Origin: DAIPJH01 sp036770365 | Lineage (GTDB): Bacteria; Pseudomonadota; Alphaproteobacteria; Rickettsiales; UBA998 | Length of the DNA: 64,000 nt | Assembly: GCA_036770365.1 (NCBI GenBank) | Contig: DAIPJH010000004.1 | Coordinates: 62,001 to 126,000 of the forward strand | Reading direction: 5' to 3' | Shown here: positions 16,296-24,489 of the stretch, one piece after another | Numbering within the stretch: the stretch's first letter is position 1 | How the letters are laid out: each line of letters starts with the position of its first letter | The notes under the pieces: generated by a model | The model's input: only the letters and a program-made list of their open reading frames with translations | The model's database searches: none | What the model was told of the DNA's origin: nothing | Position numbers and translations under genes: made by a program

Positions 16296-17351
16296 ATGTC
16301 CGCTAAGTACCGTTTTATTGATTTGTTTGCAGGTATTGGAGGATTTAGAAAATCTTTTGAAGAGGTTGGGTTTGAATGTGTTTTTTCTTCAGAAATCAAT
16401 GAATCTTGCCGAGATGTCTACCAAAAAAACTATCACGAAACGCCTCATGGCGACATTACGTTGATTGATCCTAAAACTATTCCTGACCATGATATATTGA
16501 CGGCAGGGTTTCCTTGTCAGCCGTTTAGTATTTGCGGAAAAAGAAAAGGTTTTGAGGATACCCGTGGGACGTTATTTTTTAATATCTGCAAAATAATTGA
16601 AGAGAAATCACCTAAGCTAGTTTTGTTGGAAAATGTAAAATATCTTTTGCATCACGAAGGTGGAGGCACATTAAAGGTTATTGTTGAGTCGTTGGAGAGC
16701 TTAGGATATTTAGTCAGTTATAAGTTATTGAATGCGATTCATTTTGGGTTGCCGCAGAATCGTGAACGCGTTATCATTATCGCGTCAAAAAATGTTCCAT
16801 TTGATTTTACAAAGTTAAAATTCCAACATCAATTTGCAAAAATTAAAGATTTTTTAGAGGTGGATGCTGAGTTTGAGTTTCTGCATCCGTCTGAATATAC
16901 TTTAATAGAAAATCCGCGCAAACAATCTTCTGGGCTTGTTTTTGTGGGTTATAGAAATAAGGGAATTTGGAAAACGGGTATTAGACCCAATACTGAGCAT
17001 TTATCTCGAGTGCATAGGCAACCGAATAGAATTTATTCTGATATGGGAACACATCCTACCATTCCATCACAAGAAACTTCAGGACGTTTCTTTGTTTATT
17101 TATCTAATATACAAATGGTTAGGAAGTTAACCTTACGAGAGTGTTATCGTATGATGGGGTTCTCTGATGATTTTCAGCTTCATGCTTCACGTTCAGAATG
17201 TTACAAACAGGTTGGGAATTCTGTGTGCGTACCAATGATAAAACAGATAGCGCAAAATATATTAGATAATAACTACTTAGAAGATATATATGAACCATCG
17301 AGAAAAGTTATTAGAACTGTATCAAGCCAGCAAGAGTTTATCTACTATTGA
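16296..17351 (+). CDS. Type II DNA (cytosine-5) methyltransferase
   Basis: A 351-residue m5C methyltransferase with motifs in canonical order: I FIDLFAGIGGF, IV GFPCQPFS with the catalytic Cys, VI KLVLLENV, VIII GLPQNRERVIIIA, a target-recognition region about 190-280, IX RKLTLRECYRMMGF and X QVGNSVCVPM. The start ATG at 16296 gives MSAKYRFIDLFAGIGG; an upstream in-frame TTG at 16269 would only add nine residues. The recognition sequence cannot be read from motifs. It overlaps the next gene by 62 bp and would protect DNA from that enzyme. Sequence is clearly more AT-rich than flanking genes, a sign of transfer. Confidence 0.95.
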   Translation: MSAKYRFIDLFAGIGGFRKSFEEVGFECVFSSEINESCRDVYQKNYHETPHGDITLIDPKTIPDHDILTAGFPCQPFSICGKRKGFEDTRGTLFFNICKIIEEKSPKLVLLENVKYLLHHEGGGTLKVIVESLESLGYLVSYKLLNAIHFGLPQNRERVIIIASKNVPFDFTKLKFQHQFAKIKDFLEVDAEFEFLHPSEYTLIENPRKQSSGLVFVGYRNKGIWKTGIRPNTEHLSRVHRQPNRIYSDMGTHPTIPSQETSGRFFVYLSNIQMVRKLTLRECYRMMGFSDDFQLHASRSECYKQVGNSVCVPMIKQIAQNILDNNYLEDIYEPSRKVIRTVSSQQEFIYY

Positions 17352-18396
17352 TTTGGAGAGTGAAGTTCAAGTAAACACGGCAGTAATTGCTGAAAATTGT
17401 TTTCAGCAAAAAGGTGTTTTTACAGTTGTTCTTACATTAGCGATTCATAAAATACTACATCCAGAACAGGATATTCGGCGTCATCAATCTAATATGAATG
17501 AAGGGTTTTCTGGTAGGATTATTGATACACGCTACATTACACCAACCTTGAAAGAATTAGGCTTGCCATCAATGGCTGAAAGTGGTTGGCTTACACGTTC
17601 ATTAGAACAACCTTATCCGTATGATTTTGCCTATAATGGGAAAATTGGCAAAGCGGAGGTTCGTGTGGCTTTTTTAAAGCTCGTTGACTATATTCAACAT
17701 CATCAAGATAATATTGAAAAGATTGTAATTTTGTTGTTTTTCCTAGTAAGGAAGAAGTCATTAGAAAATGAAATTAAGATCTCACCTCTCGAAAAACCTG
17801 AGAAATTAAATATTAATGATGTCATAAGATTATTAGAAAATCACTTTAATTGTGACTATCGTACTCAAGGGGGAGCAAAGCTTCCCGTTCTTGCTTTTTA
17901 TGCAATATATCAAATAATTATTAAAGAAATATCACGCTATCATGGGTGTGTTTTGGGTCGCCTAGGTAGCCATACTGCCTCAGATCGTACATCAAAAACA
18001 GCTGGTGATATAGAAATTTATGACGTTAGTGGTAAGTTATTTGAGGTTATTGAAATAAAGCAAAATAAAGCGATAGATTTAACCGTTGTGCGTGTGGCAA
18101 TAGAAAAGATACATCGTTTTAATCCAAAAAGATATTGTGTATTTTCATTTGTTAATATAAAAGAAGAAGATAAGGCTCTTATTGAAGGGGTTGTCAAAGA
18201 GGTGGAAAGCCGTCATGGCTGCCAGATGATTGTGAACGGTTTAATGCCGACCTTACAATATTACCTTAGGCTTGTTAGTTCATTGCCCCAGTTTCTTGAA
18301 AATTATAGGACTCTTGTTGAGGCTGATTCGGAGCTTAAGAAAGTGCATAAAGATAAGCTTGCGCAGTTGTTTTCTAATAATATTCGTTTGAATTAA
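17290..18396 (+). CDS. Probable type II restriction endonuclease partner
   Basis: A 368-residue protein overlapping the methyltransferase end by 62 bp, the usual tight coupling of a type II pair. I cannot assign a named restriction family. A likely PD-(D/E)xK nuclease core lies around residues 235-260: GDIEIYDVSGKLFEVIEIKQNK has the D...ExK spacing after a strand-turn-strand. Other notable segments are NMNEGFSGRIIDTRYITPTLKELGLPSMAESGWLTRSLEQ, which could bind the target, and a Lys-rich C-terminus. Very AT-rich with frequent AAA/ATT codons. No other gene of the system (controller protein, second methyltransferase) is seen. Function is inferred from context plus the motif. Confidence 0.78.
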   Translation: MNHREKLLELYQASKSLSTIDLESEVQVNTAVIAENCFQQKGVFTVVLTLAIHKILHPEQDIRRHQSNMNEGFSGRIIDTRYITPTLKELGLPSMAESGWLTRSLEQPYPYDFAYNGKIGKAEVRVAFLKLVDYIQHHQDNIEKIVILLFFLVRKKSLENEIKISPLEKPEKLNINDVIRLLENHFNCDYRTQGGAKLPVLAFYAIYQIIIKEISRYHGCVLGRLGSHTASDRTSKTAGDIEIYDVSGKLFEVIEIKQNKAIDLTVVRVAIEKIHRFNPKRYCVFSFVNIKEEDKALIEGVVKEVESRHGCQMIVNGLMPTLQYYLRLVSSLPQFLENYRTLVEADSELKKVHKDKLAQLFSNNIRLN

Positions 18397-18455
18397 GTTT
18401 TTCCATTGTCAGGCATTGGTTTATGTCGGTTTCACTGCACTTTTCTTTGTGTAAT

Positions 18456-19778
18456 TTACGGAATTCTTTTCTCAAAAACCAACGCTATTTCCACGTGTTC
18501 GCTCATGACAAATTGATCCACTGCGAGGGCGGCGGTGATCTGGTATCCTGCTCTGATAAGGCTTTGTGCGTCGCGTTCGCAGGTGACGGGGTTGCATGAC
18601 ACCATGATCACTTTTTTAACGCCTGAAGCTGCGATCGCTTTGGTTTGAGGTTCTGCACCGTTGCGAGGTGGGTTGATGATGACGGCGTCTGCGTGAATGA
18701 TTTCTTCGGCTTTGACAATGTTTTTGAATAAATCACGCGTATGCACGTGAAGTCTTGTGTCAAGATGTGCGCGACGCGATACGTTGATGAGTGCTTGGGT
18801 CATGTCTTCGCTACCTTCGTAGGCGTGTATTGTTCCGCCGCGTGCGCACAGAGGGATGCTATATGTGCCGATTCCGCAGTAGAAATCAATAATGGTATCT
18901 GCGTCTTGAGTATGTGCTAGCACAAAATCAGTTAAGGCATCTTGTCCTGCTTTTGCTGCTTGCATGAATGCGCCAACAGGCATTTTTACGGGGTATCCTG
19001 CGAGGAGGGAGCAAGGTTCATGGTTGATGAGGTTCTGAGTCGTTTGTATTTTTCCGTATGTATCTATGCATTGTTCGCTGATGCGGCTGATATGTTGTTG
19101 TATTGCAAAGCTACGCCAGAGATCGCGGTCTGATTCGGGAAGATCCTTGCGTACTTGAAGAGCGATATCTAGGCTGTCTGTTTGTACTTCTTGGATGCGG
19201 ATAGCGCACAGATGTTTACCACGTGTCATGTGGGTGATGAGATTTCGTAGCGGTTCAAAGAGAGTGGTGATGGCGGGGATGGTGATGGGGCATTCGTCGA
19301 TAGGCGCGATGTATGTGCTGCCTAAGCCGTGGAATCCGAGTGAAACCTCTCCTGATTTGCTGATGCTACATGCCATGTCGACGCGGCGGCGAGATGCCAT
19401 TCCCGCGCTGATAAGTGGGCGTGTGATGCGCGATGATTCTTCGTCGTTGAGTCCTAGGCGCGCAAGTACCTGCGTGAGTTTTCCATGTTTGAAATTATGG
19501 ATGGCATTTGGACTGAGATGCTGAAGTTTGCAGCCACCGCAGATGCCGTAATGTTTACATAGTGGTATCGCACGCTCAGGAGAAGGGGTTATGACTTCAT
19601 TGAGCTGTGCCGTGGCGAAGTGTTTATTCGTGTGGGTGATGGTTGCGCTTATCGTCTCGCCAACGCAGCTATATGGGATCATAATTTTAAATTCCCCATA
19701 GCGTGCAACGCCGTCTCCAGAAAAACCGAGCGCATCAATTTGTGTGGTGATGGGGTCGCCAACGCAAAGGGTGTTCAT
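18456..19778 (-). CDS. RumA/RlmD-type 23S rRNA (uracil-5)-methyltransferase
   Basis: A 440-residue class I SAM enzyme. A TRAM domain (about 3-60, GDPITTQIDALGFSGDGVARYG) precedes iron-sulfur cysteines in CKHYGICGGCKLQHL; motif I is DFYCGIGTYSIPLC, then INPPRNGAEPQT, the catalytic cysteine in VSCNPVTCERDA and the final VDQFVMSEHVE. Domain order fits RlmC/RlmD enzymes that make m5U in 23S rRNA; which uridine is modified cannot be decided. It starts 7 bp after a small lipoprotein gene and is probably transcribed with it. It is convergent with the restriction gene, leaving a 59-bp gap without an obvious terminator. Confidence 0.92.
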   Translation of the reverse strand: MNTLCVGDPITTQIDALGFSGDGVARYGEFKIMIPYSCVGETISATITHTNKHFATAQLNEVITPSPERAIPLCKHYGICGGCKLQHLSPNAIHNFKHGKLTQVLARLGLNDEESSRITRPLISAGMASRRRVDMACSISKSGEVSLGFHGLGSTYIAPIDECPITIPAITTLFEPLRNLITHMTRGKHLCAIRIQEVQTDSLDIALQVRKDLPESDRDLWRSFAIQQHISRISEQCIDTYGKIQTTQNLINHEPCSLLAGYPVKMPVGAFMQAAKAGQDALTDFVLAHTQDADTIIDFYCGIGTYSIPLCARGGTIHAYEGSEDMTQALINVSRRAHLDTRLHVHTRDLFKNIVKAEEIIHADAVIINPPRNGAEPQTKAIAASGVKKVIMVSCNPVTCERDAQSLIRAGYQITAALAVDQFVMSEHVEIALVFEKRIP

Positions 19779-19785
19779 GTGTGTA

Positions 19786-19998
19786 TTACTCGCAGCCAGC
19801 GGTCATGATGCTGCTGGAGGAACACATATAGCCGTGTGGTTGGGTATAAGACGAATCATTGTCTTGGTAAGATTGGTCGCTGTGGACATCTTTCCATTTA
19901 TCACGCGACGCACCAGAAGACCCGCTGCAAGCAGTCAAGCCCGTAAGGCACAAGGCGGTAAAAACAGGTAGTGATGAGATAAAAATATTACGATTCAT
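19786..19998 (-). CDS. Small lipoprotein of unknown function
   Basis: A 70-residue protein with a lipoprotein signal peptide: MNRNIFISSLPVFTALCLTG then the lipobox LTAC, giving a mature chain of about 46 residues. The mature part is Ser-rich with SYQDNDSSYTQPHGYMC and ends SIMTAGCE, with two further Cys. It would be anchored to the inner leaflet of the outer membrane or to the inner membrane. It precedes the RNA methyltransferase gene by 7 bp. No family recognised; coding is supported by the clean signal peptide and tight spacing. The 19999-20277 interval before the divergent cckA-like gene shows no other supported gene. Confidence 0.7.
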   Translation of the reverse strand: MNRNIFISSLPVFTALCLTGLTACSGSSGASRDKWKDVHSDQSYQDNDSSYTQPHGYMCSSSSIMTAGCE

Positions 19999-20277
19999 GT
20001 TTTTATGCTTGTAACTTCATTTAAGTTCAGGAGTCATAGCATAAGATTTTGCGTTGCACAAGAAAACCAATGAAAAAGGGTGGTTTTTTCTTGCTGGTGA
20101 GGGCGTTTTGAGGAAAAAATGCAACGGTCTTTGGTGTTTTGCATTATAAGTCATGTGGTGAGTGTGGTAATTTGAAAACGAGAGGAAATAGATGTGGTGT
20201 ATAACGCTGGTGTTCAACGGATATGCTTTACTATGGTGTGGGTTTTCTGGCACATATAGAGGCCATGTGAGGTGTCA

Positions 20278-21276
20278 ATGACTCGATATTACGATGGCGA
20301 ACTAGATGTGCCGTTAGGGCAAGATTTTGTGCGACGTAAGCGGCATGGTCGTTTTAGTTATATGCTGGTCTTTTTTGCGCTTGGTGTGTGGAGCGCGACG
20401 TGGATTGCGGTCAATCCTTTCTTGATCGAGAGTTCCTTCTGGCTTGGTTCGCTAATTATGTTGGTATTGAGTATCCCTGCGGGATATATCATGTTCAATA
20501 TGCAAAAGAATCTTGATCTTGTATTGGGTATTGAGTTTCAAAATGCGCTTTTTTCTTCGGTGATGCGTGAGCAGGCAGATTTTACCGTTATTGTCAATCA
20601 TCTTGGCGCGGTTGAATATTCTGATGCGGGGTTTGAAAAGCTGTTTCCCAATATGTTGCGTAACAATGTGATGGAGGCGATGATCTCTCTTGGAGCGTTA
20701 TCCCGTTCTGATACTGAGAGATTATATTCCGCGTTGTTACATAATCATAAAGAGCATTTTACTTTTCCTGTGCCGAATGAAGCAGGTGAAGCACAGCGTA
20801 TGCGCGTTTATATCACGCCGCTCAATCGTCCAAAAGGCTTTTTCTTGTGGCAAGGACGTAAATATGTGGAAGATCGTGGGGAAACAGTCTCTCAGGTCGG
20901 TGAGGTGAATACGCAATCGTTGTCATATCTGAAGCATGTTCAGGCGTTACAGGATGCTGTACCTGTTGGAATCTATACCACAGGAGCAAATGGTCATATT
21001 CGTTCCAATAATCGTGCTTTAGAGTTATGGCTTGGTTATGAGGTGGATGAGATGATTATGAAGCAGTTAGGTATTATTGATCTTCATTATCGCCCTGATA
21101 ATGCTCGTTTTGTTTCAGATGATACGTCTTACGAACATTCTTTTTATGGTGAAACGTTGCTTAGGCATAAAAATGGGTCGTTGATTAAAGTGTATCTTCG
21201 CCATTATGTCAGCCATGATGAATCAGGTAACATGGTCTCTGCGTTTGGTGTGGTTGAAAACCTGTCATTGGCGTAG
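20278..21276 (+). CDS. Membrane-bound PAS sensor protein, apparent N-terminal half of a split CckA
   Basis: A 332-residue protein with a short basic cytoplasmic N-terminus, two transmembrane helices (about 28-48 and 53-75) with almost no periplasmic loop, and two PAS-like regions (about 95-190 and 215-332; the second has VPVGIYTTGANGHIRSNNRALELWLGY). There is no kinase domain. The layout equals the N-terminal half of CckA, the hybrid kinase of the CtrA phosphorelay, and the gene for the other half follows 46 bp later with its own AAAAGGAG. The ATG at 20278 is preceded by GAGG; a GTG two codons earlier is less likely. The stop is a clean TAG and the next gene has its own ribosome site, so I see no simple frameshift. 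Confidence 0.8.
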   Translation: MTRYYDGELDVPLGQDFVRRKRHGRFSYMLVFFALGVWSATWIAVNPFLIESSFWLGSLIMLVLSIPAGYIMFNMQKNLDLVLGIEFQNALFSSVMREQADFTVIVNHLGAVEYSDAGFEKLFPNMLRNNVMEAMISLGALSRSDTERLYSALLHNHKEHFTFPVPNEAGEAQRMRVYITPLNRPKGFFLWQGRKYVEDRGETVSQVGEVNTQSLSYLKHVQALQDAVPVGIYTTGANGHIRSNNRALELWLGYEVDEMIMKQLGIIDLHYRPDNARFVSDDTSYEHSFYGETLLRHKNGSLIKVYLRHYVSHDESGNMVSAFGVVENLSLA

Positions 21277-21322
21277 GATCTTTGCCTTATATACATACCC
21301 CACGAGTTGAAAAGGAGTTTAC

Positions 21323-22987
21323 ATGATCTGGTCATTGTTAAAGCGTGATGCGTTACAGGTTGCATTACCATCGTCTGCGGTCATGATTGAACATTTTATT
21401 ACACACGCACCCATTGCGATGGCTTTGTTGGAGCAAGATGGTCGTGTTGTGACGTGTAACCAAGCGTTTAAGAATATTACTGCGTGTGATTGTGTGCATG
21501 CAAATGGAACAAATACTTCTCCTGACACCATCTTTTTTGATTTGGTGCGCGATGAGGATCGTCAGCAGATGCGACAATATTTTCAGCACTTGTTGGATGC
21601 CTATCAGCGTGGTGAAGAGGTTGAGCCACAAGGGTTGAGGATCATGTTGGTAAAACATTTTGCGGATGAGAGTACGAATGTTTCGGTTTCTATGAGTGTG
21701 TTGACACGAGATGATGGAATAAGCCCTGCCATCATGGTTAGTATGATGGATATGACTGAACAGAATAATTTGGAGATGCGATTTGCTCATTCGCAAAAAA
21801 TGCAGGCAGTAGGGCAGCTTGCCGGTGGAATTGCGCACGACTTTAATAATCTTCTGACCGCAATGATTGGGTTTTGTGATCTACTGTTGATGCGGCATCC
21901 TGCTGGTGATCCTTCGTTTGCGGATATTATGCAGATCAAGCAAAATGCTAATCGTGCAGCTAATTTGGTGCGTCAGTTATTGGCGTTTTCGCGTCGTCAA
22001 ACTTTACAGCCTAAAATACTTGATCTGACAGAAGTGTTGGCAGAACTTTCTAATTTGATTCGACGACTCATTGGTGAGAATATAGAGCTTCAGATGAAGC
22101 ATGGACGCGATCTTGGCTTTGTTAAAGCGGATCAGGGACAGTTAGAGCAGGTGTTGATCAATTTGGCAGTTAATGCTCGTGATGCGATGAAAGGTGGTGG
22201 AACGCTGGTCATTCAAACCTCGAATGTGCGGATCACTTCTCCGGAGAATGTTCCTGTTGATTATATTTCACCCTCGCAGGAAGAGCCTATTATTGAAGGT
22301 GAATATGTGATGGTTGATGTGCTGGATTCGGGGCATGGAATTCCCTCAGGTAAGATGCAAAAAATCTTTGAGCCGTTTTTTTCGACCAAAGAAGTGGGGG
22401 CAGGTACGGGGCTTGGACTTTCAACGGTGTATGGTATCATCAAGCAAACGGGCGGTTATATTTACGTAAAAAGTGAAGAAGGTGTTGGGACAACCTTTCG
22501 TTTGTATTTCCCGTTGCATTATGAAGATAGGGCTGCGCGTGCAGAGCAGCATGACGTAGACAATGATGTGCGTGGTGGAGCTACGGCTGATCTGACAGGA
22601 GCAGCGACTATCTTGTTGGTGGAAGATGAAACGCCTGTACGTATCTTTGCGGCGCGTGCGTTGCGTAATAAAGGGTATGAGGTGCTTGAGGCCGATTGTG
22701 GTGAGAATGCGCTGGAAGTGTTTGCTGGGTTTGAAGGGGATATTGACGTGATTATCTCGGATGTGGTGATGCCGGGGATGAACGGCCCTACGATGGTTGA
22801 TAAGTTAGAAAAAACTTATGCAGAGCGTATGAGTAAAACACAGGTCATTTTTATCTCAGGGTATGCTGAGGATGCGTTCATTGATACTTATGGTACGGAG
22901 CGTGAGTTTAACTTCCTGCCAAAACCTTTTACTCTCAAGCAGTTGGCAAGTAAAATTAAAGATATACTTCAGCAGTCTGCGGCATGA
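21323..22987 (+). CDS. cckA: CckA-type hybrid sensor histidine kinase, PAS-HisKA-HATPase-REC
   Basis: A 554-residue soluble protein: PAS (about 20-150), HisKA with the phospho-His172 in GGIAHDFNNLLTAMIGFCD, a sequence highly characteristic of CckA, HATPase (NLAVNARDAM, VLDSGHGIP, GTGLGLSTVYGI) and a C-terminal receiver (about 430-550) with LLVEDE, the phospho-Asp in IISDVVMPGMNG and the conserved Lys in LPKPFT. CckA passes phosphate through ChpT to CtrA to control the cell cycle. Normal CckA carries its own membrane helices and a further PAS; here they are on the separate protein encoded just upstream. The ATG at 21323 has a strong ribosome site. Convergent with the gene ending at 22988, whose stop abuts this one. 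Confidence 0.92.
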   Translation: MIWSLLKRDALQVALPSSAVMIEHFITHAPIAMALLEQDGRVVTCNQAFKNITACDCVHANGTNTSPDTIFFDLVRDEDRQQMRQYFQHLLDAYQRGEEVEPQGLRIMLVKHFADESTNVSVSMSVLTRDDGISPAIMVSMMDMTEQNNLEMRFAHSQKMQAVGQLAGGIAHDFNNLLTAMIGFCDLLLMRHPAGDPSFADIMQIKQNANRAANLVRQLLAFSRRQTLQPKILDLTEVLAELSNLIRRLIGENIELQMKHGRDLGFVKADQGQLEQVLINLAVNARDAMKGGGTLVIQTSNVRITSPENVPVDYISPSQEEPIIEGEYVMVDVLDSGHGIPSGKMQKIFEPFFSTKEVGAGTGLGLSTVYGIIKQTGGYIYVKSEEGVGTTFRLYFPLHYEDRAARAEQHDVDNDVRGGATADLTGAATILLVEDETPVRIFAARALRNKGYEVLEADCGENALEVFAGFEGDIDVIISDVVMPGMNGPTMVDKLEKTYAERMSKTQVIFISGYAEDAFIDTYGTEREFNFLPKPFTLKQLASKIKDILQQSAA

Positions 22988-24286
22988 TTATGGTTGTGGG
23001 GATAGTACGTCACCGGAGCGTGATGGCGTGGGAGTGAAGAGTGTTTCTGCCGTTGTGGATTTAAGCGTCTGCGCTACTTGCTGAAAAAATGCATTATGGT
23101 GGGCGGCAAATTTCTTGTCATTGAAGGTGTTGGAACGATTGCTTGCACTTAAGATGGCAGCGTAATTGATGGTATCATTCTCTGCGGCGGCAATCAGCAG
23201 TTTTTTGTCTGGATCAGAGATGGGGGTCTCTGGGTTTTTATAGTTTTTTTCGATCATGTTCCATGTAGTGAAAATGCGCTCCATTTTTGCAGTGTCATTA
23301 CTTGAAGAAGACGTATCCAAATAATTGTTTAGGTCTGATGAAGTTGGTTTGTTTTTCAGAATGTTAATTATGTTTTCATCGGTGATAACAGGTTTCTGTG
23401 GTGTAGACGATGGAGGTGGATCGGTTCTGTTCGTGTCATTCAGTGCGATTTCTTTTCCGTCCGCATCGACTGCTACCGTTTGCCCTTCGGGTGTGATGCG
23501 TGTGATGCGTGGTAAAATATCTTGGTCTTGCAAAAGTTGAAGTGCCGCATAATGTTTGATGCGGGACTCATTGCCTTTTTGATTTAAGAGGGCGATGAGC
23601 TTTCCGCCTTCGGGTGTTAGATGGTACGTTTCATTTTCATTTTTGCGTGTGATATCATTGCCCTGTGCGAAGTAGACAGCTTCTAATATGTCGACATCGC
23701 GGTGAAACCGTGCAAGGTTAACTGAAGAAAGCTTTCCTTTTTTCTCATAATCTTTTGCCATGATGCCTTCCCACACCAAAGAGACAGCCTCTGCCCCTGT
23801 TTTGGTTTTGGCGTCTCCGTGTGTGATGGCATAATCCAGAGCTTTTGGAACATCAGAAGGTGGATGTTGTTTGAGTATTTTGAAAAAGCGTTCATCAATA
23901 GTGATAGGGGGTAATGTGCTTTCTTGTCGTGGTGGAGTGGGGGGGGCTGTTGTTGTGATTGCCCCTGTGGCTTCCATAACAGGAGAGGTATCACGACCTT
24001 TTATTTCTTGTTCCAGCAGTATCTTGTTTCTTTCTAATTGAGCCGTTCTGTTGGTGGTATCAGTTTGTTCTTGCGATGTCGCTGAGGGGGGTGCTACGGG
24101 TGCTGGTGTTTGAGGAAACACTGGTGTAGACTCTTCTTTTTTTTTACTAAACAAACCTTTGATCCAATCAATCGCCTGTTTTCCCCACTGTGTATCTGCC
24201 GCCCATTTAAGGCCAAAAAAACCTGCCACGGTGACCACAAGCCCCGTTACTAATTTACTGAAATCAAAACTTTCATTTTGCGCCAT
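22988..24286 (-). CDS. Uncharacterised membrane-anchored protein with a Pro-rich linker
   Basis: A 432-residue protein I do not recognise. Near the N-terminus one hydrophobic helix (LVTGLVVTVAGFFGLKWAA, about 11-30) is followed by WGKQAIDWIKGLFSKKKEE and a long Pro/Thr/Gln-rich, probably disordered stretch to about residue 135. The rest is helical and polar, with two repeats of a similar pattern: ITIDERFFKILKQHPPSDVPKALDYA and ITDENIINILKNKPTSSDLNNYLD, each followed by a region on AKTKTGAEAVSLVWEGI or AKMERIFTTWNMI. This looks like an internal duplication. The ATG at 24286 is preceded by GGGTG; a GTG at 24298 is the alternative. Convergent with cckA. Confidence 0.7.
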   Translation of the reverse strand: MAQNESFDFSKLVTGLVVTVAGFFGLKWAADTQWGKQAIDWIKGLFSKKKEESTPVFPQTPAPVAPPSATSQEQTDTTNRTAQLERNKILLEQEIKGRDTSPVMEATGAITTTAPPTPPRQESTLPPITIDERFFKILKQHPPSDVPKALDYAITHGDAKTKTGAEAVSLVWEGIMAKDYEKKGKLSSVNLARFHRDVDILEAVYFAQGNDITRKNENETYHLTPEGGKLIALLNQKGNESRIKHYAALQLLQDQDILPRITRITPEGQTVAVDADGKEIALNDTNRTDPPPSSTPQKPVITDENIINILKNKPTSSDLNNYLDTSSSSNDTAKMERIFTTWNMIEKNYKNPETPISDPDKKLLIAAAENDTINYAAILSASNRSNTFNDKKFAAHHNAFFQQVAQTLKSTTAETLFTPTPSRSGDVLSPQP

Positions 24287-24489
24287 GGTTTTTATCACCC
24301 GTTAATGCCATTATTGATAGCATCCTAACATAGGATATCTCGTTTGTGTGTGAAGTTACTATGACAATGGTACGATTGTGTCATGCAAATGTAAAAAAAC
24401 TACTGTATTGCTTGGTTATTGCAATTTTCTGCTTTATTCTTGTTTATTATTTTTCTACTACATAATTATTATTCGAAAATAGGGGTTTT

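Noticed and set aside
20017..20253. 78-residue minus-strand frame between the lipoprotein and the split cckA
   Set aside because: No ribosome site, odd composition rich in His, Asn and Pro, and no neighbour support.
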